Assembly: GCF_003853645.1 (NCBI RefSeq)
Contig: NZ_QTPO01000030.1
Span: 41,518-105,517, forward strand
Length of the DNA stretch: 64,000 nucleotides
Direction: 5' to 3'
Source of the DNA: Burkholderia sp. Bp9143
GTDB taxonomy: Bacteria; Pseudomonadota; Gammaproteobacteria; Burkholderiales; Burkholderiaceae
The notes under the pieces are model-generated. The model did no database searches. It was not told where the DNA came from and saw only the letters and a list, made by a program, of their open reading frames with translations. The translations under genes and the position numbers were made by a program. This document shows positions 8,898 to 17,691 of this stretch, one piece after another. Position 1 is the stretch's first letter; the number at the start of each line of letters is the position of its first letter.

Positions 8898-9648
8898 CAC
8901 CGTGAAACCCGGCGGCCCGATCTCGGACGCCGAGCGCCGGCTGCGCGTCGATCTCGCCGCCGCGTATCGCCTCGTCGCGCTGAACGGCTGGGACGACCTG
9001 ATCTACACGCATCTTTCCGCGACGGTGCCGGGCGCACCCGGCCATTTCCTGATCAACCCGTTCGGCCTGACGTTCGACGAGGTTCGCGCGTCGAATCTCG
9101 TGAAGATCGACCTGGCCGGCAACCGGATCGGCGAGAGCGAACACGCGGTCAACGTGACGGGCTTCGCGCTGCACGCTGCCGTGCACGCCGCGCGGCCGGA
9201 CGCCGTCTGCGTGATGCATCTGCACAATACGCCCGGCATCGCCGTGTCGATCCAGCGCGACGGGCTGCTGCCCGCGTCGCAGCACGCGCTGCGGTTTCAC
9301 GGCGACCTCGCGTATCACGACTACGAGGCGCTCGCGTTCTCGCCGGCCGAAGGCGCGCGGCTGACCGCCAGCCTCGGTGCGAAATCCGCGATGCTGCTGC
9401 GCAACCACGGCACGCTGACGGTCGGCCGGACGGTCGCCGAAGCGTATGTGCTGATGGATACGCTGATCAAGGCGTGCGACATCCAGGTGCGCGCGCAGGC
9501 AGGCGGCGGGCCGCTCGTGCTGCCCGAGCCGGCCGTCGCCGACCGCACCGCCGAACAGTTGCGCGACGGCGGCGCGATCGAGGGCGAACTGGAATGGCCG
9601 GCGCTGCTGCGCCGCCTCGACCGGATCGATCCGTCGTATCGTGACTGA
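8872..9648 (+). CDS. class II aldolase/adducin family protein
   Basis: Member of the class II aldolase/adducin fold (258 residues), a Zn-dependent group containing fuculose-phosphate aldolases and decarboxylases. Zn ligands are recognisable as VMHLHNT (HxH) near residue 112 and LLRNHGTLTVG near residue 178. Another conserved block is WDDLIYTHLSATVPG near residue 40. The ATG at 8872 follows GGAGA by 5 bases and lies inside the 3' end of the urea transporter gene. A tautomerase gene follows 52 bp later. The substrate cannot be read from the sequence; members in such settings often act on hydroxy-acid or sugar-acid intermediates. Confidence 0.82.
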   Translation: MSSFAHRPDTVKPGGPISDAERRLRVDLAAAYRLVALNGWDDLIYTHLSATVPGAPGHFLINPFGLTFDEVRASNLVKIDLAGNRIGESEHAVNVTGFALHAAVHAARPDAVCVMHLHNTPGIAVSIQRDGLLPASQHALRFHGDLAYHDYEALAFSPAEGARLTASLGAKSAMLLRNHGTLTVGRTVAEAYVLMDTLIKACDIQVRAQAGGGPLVLPEPAVADRTAEQLRDGGAIEGELEWPALLRRLDRIDPSYRD

Positions 9649-9700
9649 CGCCAATGGCATTCCACCGAATTTCCACCCCCAACCCTCGGAGCATCCAGTC

Positions 9701-9889
9701 ATGCCGACTTTCAATATCCAGCTGTTCGAAGGCCGCACGGTCGAGCAGAAGCGCGCATTCGTCGAAGCAATCACGCGCGTCACGTGCGAAACGCTCGGTT
9801 GCGACCCGGGCTCGGTCGACATCATCCTCGCCGACGTGAAGAAGGAGAACTGGGCAACGGCCGGCAAGCTGTGGAGCGACGAGCGCTGA
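9701..9889 (+). CDS. 4-oxalocrotonate tautomerase family protein
   Basis: This 62-residue protein is the size of a 4-oxalocrotonate tautomerase subunit. It begins Met-Pro, so processing would expose the catalytic amino-terminal proline. The body MPTFNIQLFEGRTVEQKRAF has the beta-alpha-beta start of the superfamily. The family arginine at position 11 is represented by the nearby R12 in EGRT. A GGAG ribosome-binding site lies 9 bases upstream. Subunits would assemble into a hexamer in the cytoplasm. It follows the class II aldolase and may process an enol or keto intermediate in the same pathway. Confidence 0.82.
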   Translation: MPTFNIQLFEGRTVEQKRAFVEAITRVTCETLGCDPGSVDIILADVKKENWATAGKLWSDER

Positions 9890-9994
9890 TGCCGGCCCGT
9901 TCGGCGCCGGCGGAACCTGCCGGGCGACAGGCGTTCGAATTGCGGTGACATCCGGACGAACGCGCCGCACGATGCGGCGCGGCAAGGAGAACGC

Positions 9995-10216
9995 ATGATC
10001 GACGACAAACGTATCGCCACCGCACTGAACGACATGATCCTGTCGATGGGCGCGCAACTGGATCAATCGCTTCGGCAGGTCGATGAGACCTGTCCGCAAC
10101 ACGAATGCGTCGCCTATCGCGAATTCGTGTCGCAAGTATTGACCACGATGCTGCTCGACTTCATGAATCCGCTCTACGCGCGGCACCCCGACCTGAAGCC
10201 GCCGGACCTCGCTTGA
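9995..10216 (+). CDS. small conserved hypothetical protein
   Basis: I do not recognise this 73-residue protein. It is probably real: an AGGAG site sits 7 bases before the ATG, codon use is Burkholderia-like, and it fits the gap between tautomerase and glutamate dehydrogenase. It is soluble and mostly helical, with two Cys (CPQHEC) spaced like a metal or redox pair and an LLDFMNPLYARHPDLKPPDL end. No signal peptide or membrane span is seen. Confidence 0.6.
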   Translation: MIDDKRIATALNDMILSMGAQLDQSLRQVDETCPQHECVAYREFVSQVLTTMLLDFMNPLYARHPDLKPPDLA

Positions 10217-10378
10217 CCTTCTCCCGCAACGCCGGGCACGCGCGTTGCAGGCGGCCTCCCTGCCCCGCACCGCGTTGTGCGCCCGCACATCGCGCCGTCA
10301 CGCAATCGGCGCATCAATCGGCGCATAATGCCGAACACACTACGCAGCAGCCAATGGCCACCCGACCAGGAGACCGCC

Positions 10379-13300
10379 ATGGAAGCGAAGAACGAAGAAG
10401 TCGTCGCACACCTGCTCTCCGATGTCGTCGAATTCGCGCGCGGGCGCCTGCCCGAAGCCACGTTCCGGATCGTCGAACCGTTCCTGCGTCATTACTACGA
10501 TTTCGTCGATGCCGATGATCTGCAGAATCGCAGCATCGCCGACCTGTACGGCGCCGCGATGGCGCACTGGCAGACCGCCCAGAAATTCGTGCCCGGCAGC
10601 GAGCGGCTGCGCGTGTACAACCCGATCCTCGAGCAGCACGGCTGGCACTCGGATCACACGGTGATCGAGATCGTCAACGACGACATGCCGTTCCTCGTCG
10701 ATTCGGTGACGATGGCCGTCAACCGCCTCGGGCTCGCGCTGCACTCCGCGCTGCACCCGGTGTTCCGCATCTGGCGCGGTCGCGACGGCGCCATCGAGCG
10801 CGTCGACGCCGGCGGCGCGACGCCCGACGACGGCCGGTCGCAGCTCGCGTCGTTCATCCATTTCGAAGTCGACCGCTGCGGCGACGCCGCGCTGCTCGAC
10901 ACGTTGCGCGACGACATCGCGCGCGTGCTCGGCGACGTGCGCGCGTCGGTCGAGGACTGGCCGAAGATCGTCGACATCGTGCGCGCGACGATCAAGGACA
11001 TGAAAGCCCGCGAATCCACCGCGGAAGACATCGAGGCGCGCGCGTTCCTCGAATGGATGGCCGCCGATCACTTCACGTTCCTCGGCCAGCGCGACTACTC
11101 GCTGGTATCGGACGGCACCGGCTTCGGCCTGCGCGGCGTCGAAGGCTCGGGCTTCGGCCTGCTGCGCGAATCGCTGCGCCCGCCCGGCGCGCCGGACGTG
11201 ACGCCGCTGCCGCCGGCCGCCGCCGAGATCGTCACCGGCCCCTGGCCGATCTTCGTGACCAAGGCGAATTCGCGCGCGACCGTGCACCGGCCCGGCTATC
11301 TCGACTACGTCGGCGTGAAGCTCATCGGCCCCGACGGCAAGGTGACGGCCGAGCGGCGCTTCATCGGGCTCTATACGTCGACCGCCTATTTCGGCTCGTA
11401 CACCGAGATCCCGATCGTGCGCCGCAAATGCGCGAACATCGTGCAGCGCGCGGGCTTCTTGCCGAAGGGACATCTCGGCAAGTCGCTGGTGACGGTGCTC
11501 GAAACCTATCCGCGCGACGAACTGTTCCAGGCCGACGAGGACCAGCTCTACGACATCGCGCTCGGCATCCTGCGGCTGCAGGAACACCAGCGAACGCGCC
11601 TGTTCGTGCGGCGCGACCGCTTCGACCGCTTCGTGTCGTGTCTCGCGTTCGTGCCGCGCGACAAGTACAACACCGACCTGCGCCGCCGCATCGCGAAGCT
11701 GCTCGTCGACGCGTACAACGGCGTCAACGTCGAGTTCACGCCGTTGCTGTCGGAATCGGCGATCGCGCGCATCCACTTCGTCGTGCATGCGGAGCCGGGC
11801 ACGATGCCGGAAGTCGACACGCGCGAACTCGAAACGCGGCTCGTGCAGGTTGCGCGCCGCTGGCAGGACGATCTCGCCGATGCGCTGCTCGACGCCTTCG
11901 GCGAAGAACAAGGCAACCGCCTGCTGCAGCACTATGCGGACTCGTTCCCGGCCGGCTATCGCGACGACTATCCGGCGCGCACGGCCGTGCGCGACATCGA
12001 GCTGATCGAGCGCGTAAAGGCGTCGGGCCAGCTCGCGATGAACCTGTACCGCCCGATCGAGGCCGAGGCGCGCGCGTTCCGCTTCAAGGTGTATCGCGCG
12101 GGCGACCCGATCGCGCTGTCGCGCAGCCTGCCGATGCTCGAGCATCTCGGCGTGCGCGTGGACGAAGAGCGGCCTTACCGGATCCAGACGCAGGACGCCG
12201 CGCCCGCCTGGGTGCACGACTTCGGCCTTGAACTCGCCGACGATACCGAATTCGACATCGAGCGCGTGAAGGACCTGTTCGAGGACGCGTTCGACCGGAT
12301 CTGGAGCGGCCGGATCGAGAACGACGATTTCAACCGCCTCGTGTTGCGCGCGCACCTGAGCGCGCGCGAAGTCACGATCCTGCGCGCGTATGCGAAATAC
12401 CTGCGGCAGGTCGGCTCGACGTTCAGCGACGCGTACATCGAGCGCGCGCTGACCGGCAACCCGGCGATCGCGCGGCAGCTCGTCGAGCTGTTCCTGGTGC
12501 GCTTCGACCCGGCCACGGGCAGCACGCGCGACGTACAGGCCGAACGCCTGCTGAAGGCGATCGAGGCGGCCCTCGACCAGGTGCCGAATCTCGACGAGGA
12601 CCGGATCCTGCGCCAGTTCCTCGGCGTGATCAACGCGACCGAGCGCACCAACTATTTCCTGCACGACGCGAACGGCGAATCGAAGCCGTACCTGTCGTTC
12701 AAGTTCAATCCGGCGAAGGTGCCCGGCCTGCCCGAGCCGAAGCCGATGTTCGAGATCTGGGTGTACTCGCCGCGCGTCGAGGGCGTGCACCTGCGCGGCG
12801 GGCGCGTCGCGCGCGGCGGGCTGCGCTGGTCCGACCGCCGCGAGGATTTCCGCACCGAGGTGCTCGGGCTGATGAAGGCGCAGATGGTGAAGAACGTCGT
12901 GATCGTGCCGGTCGGCTCGAAAGGCGGCTTCGTCGTGAAAAACCCGCCGCCGCCGAGCGATCGCGAAGCGTGGATGCGCGAAGGCATCGCGTGCTACCAG
13001 ACGTTCCTGCGCGGCCTGCTCGACCTGACCGACAATCTCGCCGGCAACGCGATCGTGCCGCCGCCCGACGTGGTGCGGCACGATCCCGACGATCCGTATC
13101 TCGTCGTCGCGGCCGACAAGGGCACCGCCACCTTCTCCGACTATGCGAACGCGATCTCGCACGAATACGGCTTCTGGCTCGACGATGCGTTCGCGTCCGG
13201 CGGCTCGGTCGGCTACGACCACAAGAAGATGGCGATCACCGCGCGCGGCGCGTGGGAATCGGTGAAGCGGCACTTCCGCGAGATGGGCGTCGATACGCAG

Positions 13301-15220
13301 GCGACCGACTTCACCGTGGTCGGCGTCGGCGACATGTCGGGTGACGTGTTCGGCAACGGGATGCTGCTGTCGCCGCATATCCGGCTCGTCGCGGCGTTCG
13401 ATCACCGGCACGTGTTCCTCGACCCGAACCCCGACCCGGCGACGAGCTTCGCGGAGCGCCAGCGGATGTTCGCGCTCGAACGCTCGAGCTGGGCCGACTA
13501 CGACACGTCCGTGATCTCGGCGGGCGGCGGCGTCTATCCGCGCACCGCGAAGACGATCCCGCTGTCGCCGGCCGTGCAGGCCGCGCTCGGCATCGACGCG
13601 CACGCGCTGCCGCCGACCGAGCTGATCCGCGCGATCCTGCAGGCGCCGGTCGACCTGCTGTACAACGGCGGCATCGGCACCTATGTGAAGGCAGCGCGCG
13701 AAACCCACCAGCAGGTCGGCGATCGCGCGAACGACGCGGTGCGCGTGAACGGCGCGGACCTGCGCTGCAAGGTCGTCGGCGAAGGCGGCAACCTCGGCTG
13801 CACGCAGTTCGGCCGCATCGAGTTCGCGCAGCGCGGCGGACGCATCAACACCGACGCGATCGACAACTCGGCCGGCGTCGATTGTTCGGATCACGAAGTC
13901 AACATCAAGATCCTGCTCGGGCTCGTCGTCACCGACGGCGAGATGACCGAGAAGCAGCGCAATGCCCTGCTCGCGGAAATGACCGACGAAGTCGGGCTGC
14001 TCGTGCTGCGCGACAACTACTACCAGACGCAGGCGCTGTCGATCGCCGGCCGCTACAGCGTCGAGCTGCTCGACGCCGAGGCACGCCTGATGCGCTGGCT
14101 CGAACGCGCGGGCCGCCTGAACCGCGTGATCGAGTTCCTGCCGACCGACGACGAGATCGCCGAACGGCAGGCCGCGAAACAGGGCCTCACGTCGCCGGAA
14201 CGCGCGGTGCTGCTCGCCTACAGCAAGATGTGGCTGTACGACGCGCTGCTCGAATCCGACGTGCCCGAGGATCCGCTCGTCGCCGCGATGCTCGTCGACT
14301 ATTTCCCGAAGCCGCTGCAACAGCGCTTCAGCGAACCGATGCATCGCCACCCGCTGCGCCGCGAGATTCTGGCGACGCACCTGACCAACGCGCTCGTCAA
14401 CCGCGTCGGCTGCGCGTTCGTGCACCGGCTGATGGAAGAAACCGACGCGAAGCCGGGCGACATCGTGCGCGCATGCATCATGGCGCGCGACGTGTTCGAT
14501 CTCGATGCGGTGTGGCGCGACATCGACGCGCTCGACAACCGCGTCGCCGACGACGTGCAGGCGCGCATGTTCGTCGACGTCGCGCGGCTGCTGGAGCGCG
14601 CGGCGCTGTGGTTCCTGCGGCAGTTGCAGTCGGGCACGGTGGCCGACGGCGGCGTCGCCGGATTGATCGCACGCTGCCGCGACGCGGTGCAGCGCATCGC
14701 GCCGCAATTGCCGTCGCTGCTGCCGGCCGACGATCTGGAGGCGCTGTCCGAGCGGCAGCGCGTGCTGGTCGACGCCGGTGTCGACAGCGCGCTCGCGGTG
14801 CGTGTCGCGAGCGGCGACATCTCGGCCGCGCTGCTCGACATCGCCGAAGTGGCCGCGACCTGCGATCGCAGCCTCGAACTGGTCGCGGGCGTCTACTTCT
14901 CGCTCGGCACGTTGCTGAACTACGGGTGGATCGGCGAGCGCGCGGCCACGCTGCCGACCCCGACGCACTGGGACATGCTGGCGCGCGCGGCCGCGCTCGC
15001 GGAAGTCGCGCGGCTCAAGCGCACGCTCGCCACCAGCGCGCTCGCGGAATCGGCCGATTCGACGGCGCCCGAGACGATCGTCCACGCGTGGCGCGAACGC
15101 CGCGAAGCCGCGCTGCAGCGCTACGAGCACCTGCTCGCCGACCTGCGTGCGTCGGGCGGCGCGAGCCTCGCGGTGCTGCTCGTGGTCGTGCGCGAAATGG
15201 CCGTGCTGGAGCGCGCGTGA
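10379..15220 (+). CDS. gdhB: NAD-specific glutamate dehydrogenase, 180-kDa class
   Basis: Very large NAD-dependent glutamate dehydrogenase (1613 residues) of the GDH-180 class. It deaminates glutamate to 2-oxoglutarate and ammonia in the cytoplasm and serves catabolism of glutamate-family amino acids. The long N-terminal region carries ACT-like regulatory segments. The catalytic core holds the conserved GGLRWSDR motif (near residue 817), substrate-site lysines in MKAQMVKNVVIVPVGSKGGF, and a Rossmann NAD site with VGVGDMSGDVFGNGML. An AGGAG sequence lies 6 bases before the ATG at 10379. The gene is transcribed alone. The antisense strand is open for nearly 1600 codons, which is a composition effect and not a second gene. 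Confidence 0.95.
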   Translation: MEAKNEEVVAHLLSDVVEFARGRLPEATFRIVEPFLRHYYDFVDADDLQNRSIADLYGAAMAHWQTAQKFVPGSERLRVYNPILEQHGWHSDHTVIEIVNDDMPFLVDSVTMAVNRLGLALHSALHPVFRIWRGRDGAIERVDAGGATPDDGRSQLASFIHFEVDRCGDAALLDTLRDDIARVLGDVRASVEDWPKIVDIVRATIKDMKARESTAEDIEARAFLEWMAADHFTFLGQRDYSLVSDGTGFGLRGVEGSGFGLLRESLRPPGAPDVTPLPPAAAEIVTGPWPIFVTKANSRATVHRPGYLDYVGVKLIGPDGKVTAERRFIGLYTSTAYFGSYTEIPIVRRKCANIVQRAGFLPKGHLGKSLVTVLETYPRDELFQADEDQLYDIALGILRLQEHQRTRLFVRRDRFDRFVSCLAFVPRDKYNTDLRRRIAKLLVDAYNGVNVEFTPLLSESAIARIHFVVHAEPGTMPEVDTRELETRLVQVARRWQDDLADALLDAFGEEQGNRLLQHYADSFPAGYRDDYPARTAVRDIELIERVKASGQLAMNLYRPIEAEARAFRFKVYRAGDPIALSRSLPMLEHLGVRVDEERPYRIQTQDAAPAWVHDFGLELADDTEFDIERVKDLFEDAFDRIWSGRIENDDFNRLVLRAHLSAREVTILRAYAKYLRQVGSTFSDAYIERALTGNPAIARQLVELFLVRFDPATGSTRDVQAERLLKAIEAALDQVPNLDEDRILRQFLGVINATERTNYFLHDANGESKPYLSFKFNPAKVPGLPEPKPMFEIWVYSPRVEGVHLRGGRVARGGLRWSDRREDFRTEVLGLMKAQMVKNVVIVPVGSKGGFVVKNPPPPSDREAWMREGIACYQTFLRGLLDLTDNLAGNAIVPPPDVVRHDPDDPYLVVAADKGTATFSDYANAISHEYGFWLDDAFASGGSVGYDHKKMAITARGAWESVKRHFREMGVDTQATDFTVVGVGDMSGDVFGNGMLLSPHIRLVAAFDHRHVFLDPNPDPATSFAERQRMFALERSSWADYDTSVISAGGGVYPRTAKTIPLSPAVQAALGIDAHALPPTELIRAILQAPVDLLYNGGIGTYVKAARETHQQVGDRANDAVRVNGADLRCKVVGEGGNLGCTQFGRIEFAQRGGRINTDAIDNSAGVDCSDHEVNIKILLGLVVTDGEMTEKQRNALLAEMTDEVGLLVLRDNYYQTQALSIAGRYSVELLDAEARLMRWLERAGRLNRVIEFLPTDDEIAERQAAKQGLTSPERAVLLAYSKMWLYDALLESDVPEDPLVAAMLVDYFPKPLQQRFSEPMHRHPLRREILATHLTNALVNRVGCAFVHRLMEETDAKPGDIVRACIMARDVFDLDAVWRDIDALDNRVADDVQARMFVDVARLLERAALWFLRQLQSGTVADGGVAGLIARCRDAVQRIAPQLPSLLPADDLEALSERQRVLVDAGVDSALAVRVASGDISAALLDIAEVAATCDRSLELVAGVYFSLGTLLNYGWIGERAATLPTPTHWDMLARAAALAEVARLKRTLATSALAESADSTAPETIVHAWRERREAALQRYEHLLADLRASGGASLAVLLVVVREMAVLERA

Positions 15221-15235
15221 CGGGTAACGGCGCGG

Positions 15236-16096
15236 TTACACCGTCGCGACCAGCAGCTCTTCCGCGTTGTTCGGCGGACGCAGGCCGTCGGTACGATCGG
15301 CGAAGTAGCGACACGTGAGATCCGCGGCCGACACATGCTCGGCCTGCGTAAAGCCCGCTTCCATCGCGAGCGCGCGGATCTCCGCCGGCATGAAGAAGCT
15401 GATGAACGGCGTGCCACTCGCGCGCGCGCCCTTCTCGGCCATTTCGAGCCCGGGGCGCACGTCCGGATCGGCATGCTCCAGCGGCAGCAGGAACGTCATC
15501 GCGAACGTCGAGCCCGGTGCGAGCGACGCGACTTCGCGCAGCGCCGCCGCGTTAGCGTCGCGCGTCAGGTACATGCTGACGCCGGTGGACACCACGACCG
15601 CCGGTTTCCCCGCATCGAAGCCCGCACGCACGAGCGCGTCGCGCCACGCTTGCTTCTGCTCGAAATCGACCGGCACGAACCGCAGCCAGTCCGGCACGCC
15701 GAAACCGAGCTCGGTCAGCCGGCGGCGCTTCCACGCCTGCGGCGCGGGCGGATCGACCTCGAAGACGGTCAAGCGCGACGCCATCTCGGGCCGGCGCTGC
15801 ACGAAGCTGTCGAGGCCCGCGCCGAGGATCACGTACTGGCTCACGCCCTGCGCGGCCTGCTCGACGACGAGATCCTCGATGAAGCGCGCCCGCGCGACGA
15901 TTGACGCGCGAAACGGCCGCGTGAACTGTGGATCCATGTCGCCGCGCTGCTGCCAGCCGGGCGCCGGCGCGAGCAGGCGCAGGCCGACTTCGTCGGCGAG
16001 CACGTGCGGCGGCGCATCGAGTTCGACGTGCAGCGCGCGCCACAGTGCGACGCGCGCGGCGGTGCTGTCGGGGGCGTCCTGATGGAGGTCGGTCAT
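15236..16096 (-). CDS. class I SAM-dependent methyltransferase (PPM1/LCMT-like)
   Basis: This 286-residue protein resembles the bacterial leucine-carboxymethyltransferase-like family. It should methylate a carboxyl or other group using S-adenosylmethionine. Diagnostic stretches are ARARFIEDLV (around residue 68), the SAM-binding YVILGAGLDSF (88-98), the acidic VFEVDPPAPQAWKRRRL segment, and VVVSTGVSMYL (near 168). It lies 10 bp downstream of the VOC gene and shares the operon with it and the ribbon-helix-helix gene. The acceptor substrate is unknown; many members act in secondary metabolism. Confidence 0.82.
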   Translation of the reverse strand: MTDLHQDAPDSTAARVALWRALHVELDAPPHVLADEVGLRLLAPAPGWQQRGDMDPQFTRPFRASIVARARFIEDLVVEQAAQGVSQYVILGAGLDSFVQRRPEMASRLTVFEVDPPAPQAWKRRRLTELGFGVPDWLRFVPVDFEQKQAWRDALVRAGFDAGKPAVVVSTGVSMYLTRDANAAALREVASLAPGSTFAMTFLLPLEHADPDVRPGLEMAEKGARASGTPFISFFMPAEIRALAMEAGFTQAEHVSAADLTCRYFADRTDGLRPPNNAEELLVATV

Positions 16097-16106
16097 CGCC
16101 GCGGCC

Positions 16107-16457
16107 TCACGCGCCCGCCTGGCCCGGCGCCTGCAGGCGCCACACGCGGCCGTCGGGATCGCGCACGGTCATGTCGCGCGTGCCCCAGTGCGTATCCTCG
16201 AACGGCGTGACCACGTCGACGATCGGCTGCGGCCGGACCGCCTGCTCGTCGGGCACCTTCAGCACGACCTGCATGTCCGGCGTCTCGCTGGCCGGCACTT
16301 CGGCGATGAACAGAAACGGGCCGTCGCCGCTTCTCAGCTGGCCCGAGTGGTGGTCGGTTTCGAATTCCAGCCTGAAGCCCAGCGCCTGGAAGAACTTCGC
16401 CGACTTGCCCCAGTTGTGCGTCGTCAGGTACACGGCTTCGATTCGCTCGGATGACAT
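16107..16457 (-). CDS. VOC (glyoxalase/bleomycin-resistance) family protein
   Basis: Small vicinal-oxygen-chelate protein of 116 residues with the paired beta-alpha-beta-beta-beta pattern: IEAVYLTTHNWGKSAKFFQ at the N-terminus and a C-terminal half with HWGTRDMTVRDPDGRVW. The H-x-x-D/E positions typical of metal binding are partly present. It could be a lyase, dioxygenase or antibiotic-binding protein, and sequence alone does not decide. Its start codon follows the ribbon-helix-helix gene's stop by one base, so the two are translated together. The methyltransferase gene follows. Confidence 0.78.
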   Translation of the reverse strand: MSSERIEAVYLTTHNWGKSAKFFQALGFRLEFETDHHSGQLRSGDGPFLFIAEVPASETPDMQVVLKVPDEQAVRPQPIVDVVTPFEDTHWGTRDMTVRDPDGRVWRLQAPGQAGA

Positions 16458-16458
16458 G

Positions 16459-16635
16459 TCAATCCTCCTTGGTGGACGGCCCGCCCCCCGGCTGCGGCGC
16501 GGCCAGATACGCGCGCAATGCGTCGGCCACCAGCGCGGACAGCGACTGCTCCGTTTCGATGGCGCGATGCTTGACCTGCCGGATCAGGCTCAGCGGCAGG
16601 TACACGTTGAATTGCTTCACTTCTTCGTCGGTCAT
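16459..16635 (-). CDS. ribbon-helix-helix (CopG-like) regulator
   Basis: A 58-residue protein with the ribbon-helix-helix layout: strand KQFNVYLP (residues 7-14), helix LSLIRQVKHRAIE and a second helix SLSALVADALRAYL. RHH dimers bind short palindromes through the strand, and this gene has a perfect palindrome 5 bp before its start, which suggests autoregulation. The neighbour downstream is a VOC protein rather than a toxin, so it does not look like a standard toxin-antitoxin pair. It probably controls the three-gene RHH-VOC-methyltransferase operon. Confidence 0.78.
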   Translation of the reverse strand: MTDEEVKQFNVYLPLSLIRQVKHRAIETEQSLSALVADALRAYLAAPQPGGGPSTKED

Positions 16636-16639
16636 GGAG

Positions 16640-16653
16640 GCTAGTATGCTAGC
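16640..16653. promoter_or_regulatory. palindrome GCTAG-TATG-CTAGC, candidate RHH operator
   Basis: Perfect 5-bp inverted repeat with a 4-bp spacer, immediately upstream of the ribbon-helix-helix start codon. Related TTGCTA/TTTTGCTA repeats lie just beyond it (to about 16664), as expected for cooperative RHH binding. It is the most A+T-rich patch in the neighbourhood, so a promoter here is likely. Confidence 0.55.
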
Positions 16654-16736
16654 AAAATAGCAAATATCAAACAGGAACCCACGATCGGCAGCGCCGCGGA
16701 CGTCGACGCCCGCCCGCACCGCCGCTCGCAACGCAC

Positions 16737-17570
16737 TTACATCGTGTTCGCCCGCGCCGCCACCCGCGCGAACAGCGCGTCGAGATCGAAGCCGGTCGTA
16801 TCGATGCCGATCGTGTCGCGCAGGCACGCGCCCCACGCGGCCGCGTCGTCGAACGTGACGGTGCGCCCCGCGCCCGCCGCGTCGCGCAGCGTCAGCGCGG
16901 TGTTGACCAGCGCCGCGCGGCCGTCCGGCAACACGCGGCACGCGATCAGGTCGTTCACGAAGATCGATTCGGGATAGGTCGACGTGAACCAGTTCGCGGC
17001 GTCGTAATCAATCCACTCGGCCGGCTTCAGCGAAAAGCGGTAGGTCGTCTGCCAGCCGTCGGGGATCTCGAACTGCATGTCGAACTCGCCGTCGACCGGC
17101 GCACCGACGACACGAAACGCGCCGTGCGGCGTCAGTTGCCGCTCGCCCGGCACGAAATGCAGCGGCGCGGTCAGCGTCGCGCTGCCGAAGCCGATGTCCG
17201 CGAGCCACGCCGCGCCATCGAGATCGATGCGCAGCAGCATGTGCGTCTGCGCGGTGACGACCTCGGGCGGCCGCATCCAGCGCACGCGCGCGATCAGCGG
17301 CGTCACGCGAAAGCCGATCGTCGTGAGCGCGGTGTAGAAGAGCTTGTTGAGTTCGAAACAGTAGCCGCCGCGGCGCCGCCCGATCACCTTGTCGACGATC
17401 GCGGGCAGGTCGAGCGCGACACGCGCGCCGGTCAGCGGATTGAGGTTTTCAAACGGAATCGCCTGCGGGTGCAGCAGATGCAGCCGGCGCAGCACGTCGA
17501 GCGTCGGCTCGGCCGGGCCGTCGTAGCCGATGCGGGCGAAGTAGCGCGAGAGGTCGAACGAGTCAGTCAT
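16737..17570 (-). CDS. nat: arylamine N-acetyltransferase
   Basis: Arylamine N-acetyltransferase of 277 residues, the normal size. It transfers acetyl from acetyl-CoA to arylamines or hydrazines in the cytoplasm. The protease-like triad is complete: C71 in RRGGYCFELN, H110 in TAQTHML and D125 in WLADIGFGS. The N-terminal IPFENLNP and PAIVDKV segments are also typical. I chose the ATG at 17570; the upstream in-frame start adds only basic residues. The gene appears to have its own promoter. NATs can confer isoniazid-type drug inactivation, but the natural role is unknown. Confidence 0.93.
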   Translation of the reverse strand: MTDSFDLSRYFARIGYDGPAEPTLDVLRRLHLLHPQAIPFENLNPLTGARVALDLPAIVDKVIGRRRGGYCFELNKLFYTALTTIGFRVTPLIARVRWMRPPEVVTAQTHMLLRIDLDGAAWLADIGFGSATLTAPLHFVPGERQLTPHGAFRVVGAPVDGEFDMQFEIPDGWQTTYRFSLKPAEWIDYDAANWFTSTYPESIFVNDLIACRVLPDGRAALVNTALTLRDAAGAGRTVTFDDAAAWGACLRDTIGIDTTGFDLDALFARVAARANTM

Positions 17571-17691
17571 GAACCGGCACCGGGAACGGGGAACACGCCA
17601 CGATAGCATCGAGCGATATCCCCATGTTGCGCGGGGCCATCCCGGATCGCCGCGCGCGCTGCCGGCGCCGCGGCGCGTGGGTCCGCCAGCT

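Noticed and set aside
10340..15130. A nearly 1600-codon open frame antisense to the glutamate dehydrogenase gene
   Set aside because: It is a mirror of G+C-rich codon use. It shows Arg/His/Asp-rich low-complexity protein with no domain, and the plus-strand gene is unmistakable.
15226..15239. GTAAC-GGCGCG-GTTAC repeat after the glutamate dehydrogenase gene as a terminator
   Set aside because: The stem is only 5 bp and there is no T tract.
16459..16635. Toxin-antitoxin module led by the RHH protein
   Set aside because: The partner is a VOC-fold protein and not a RelE, MazF or PIN-type toxin.
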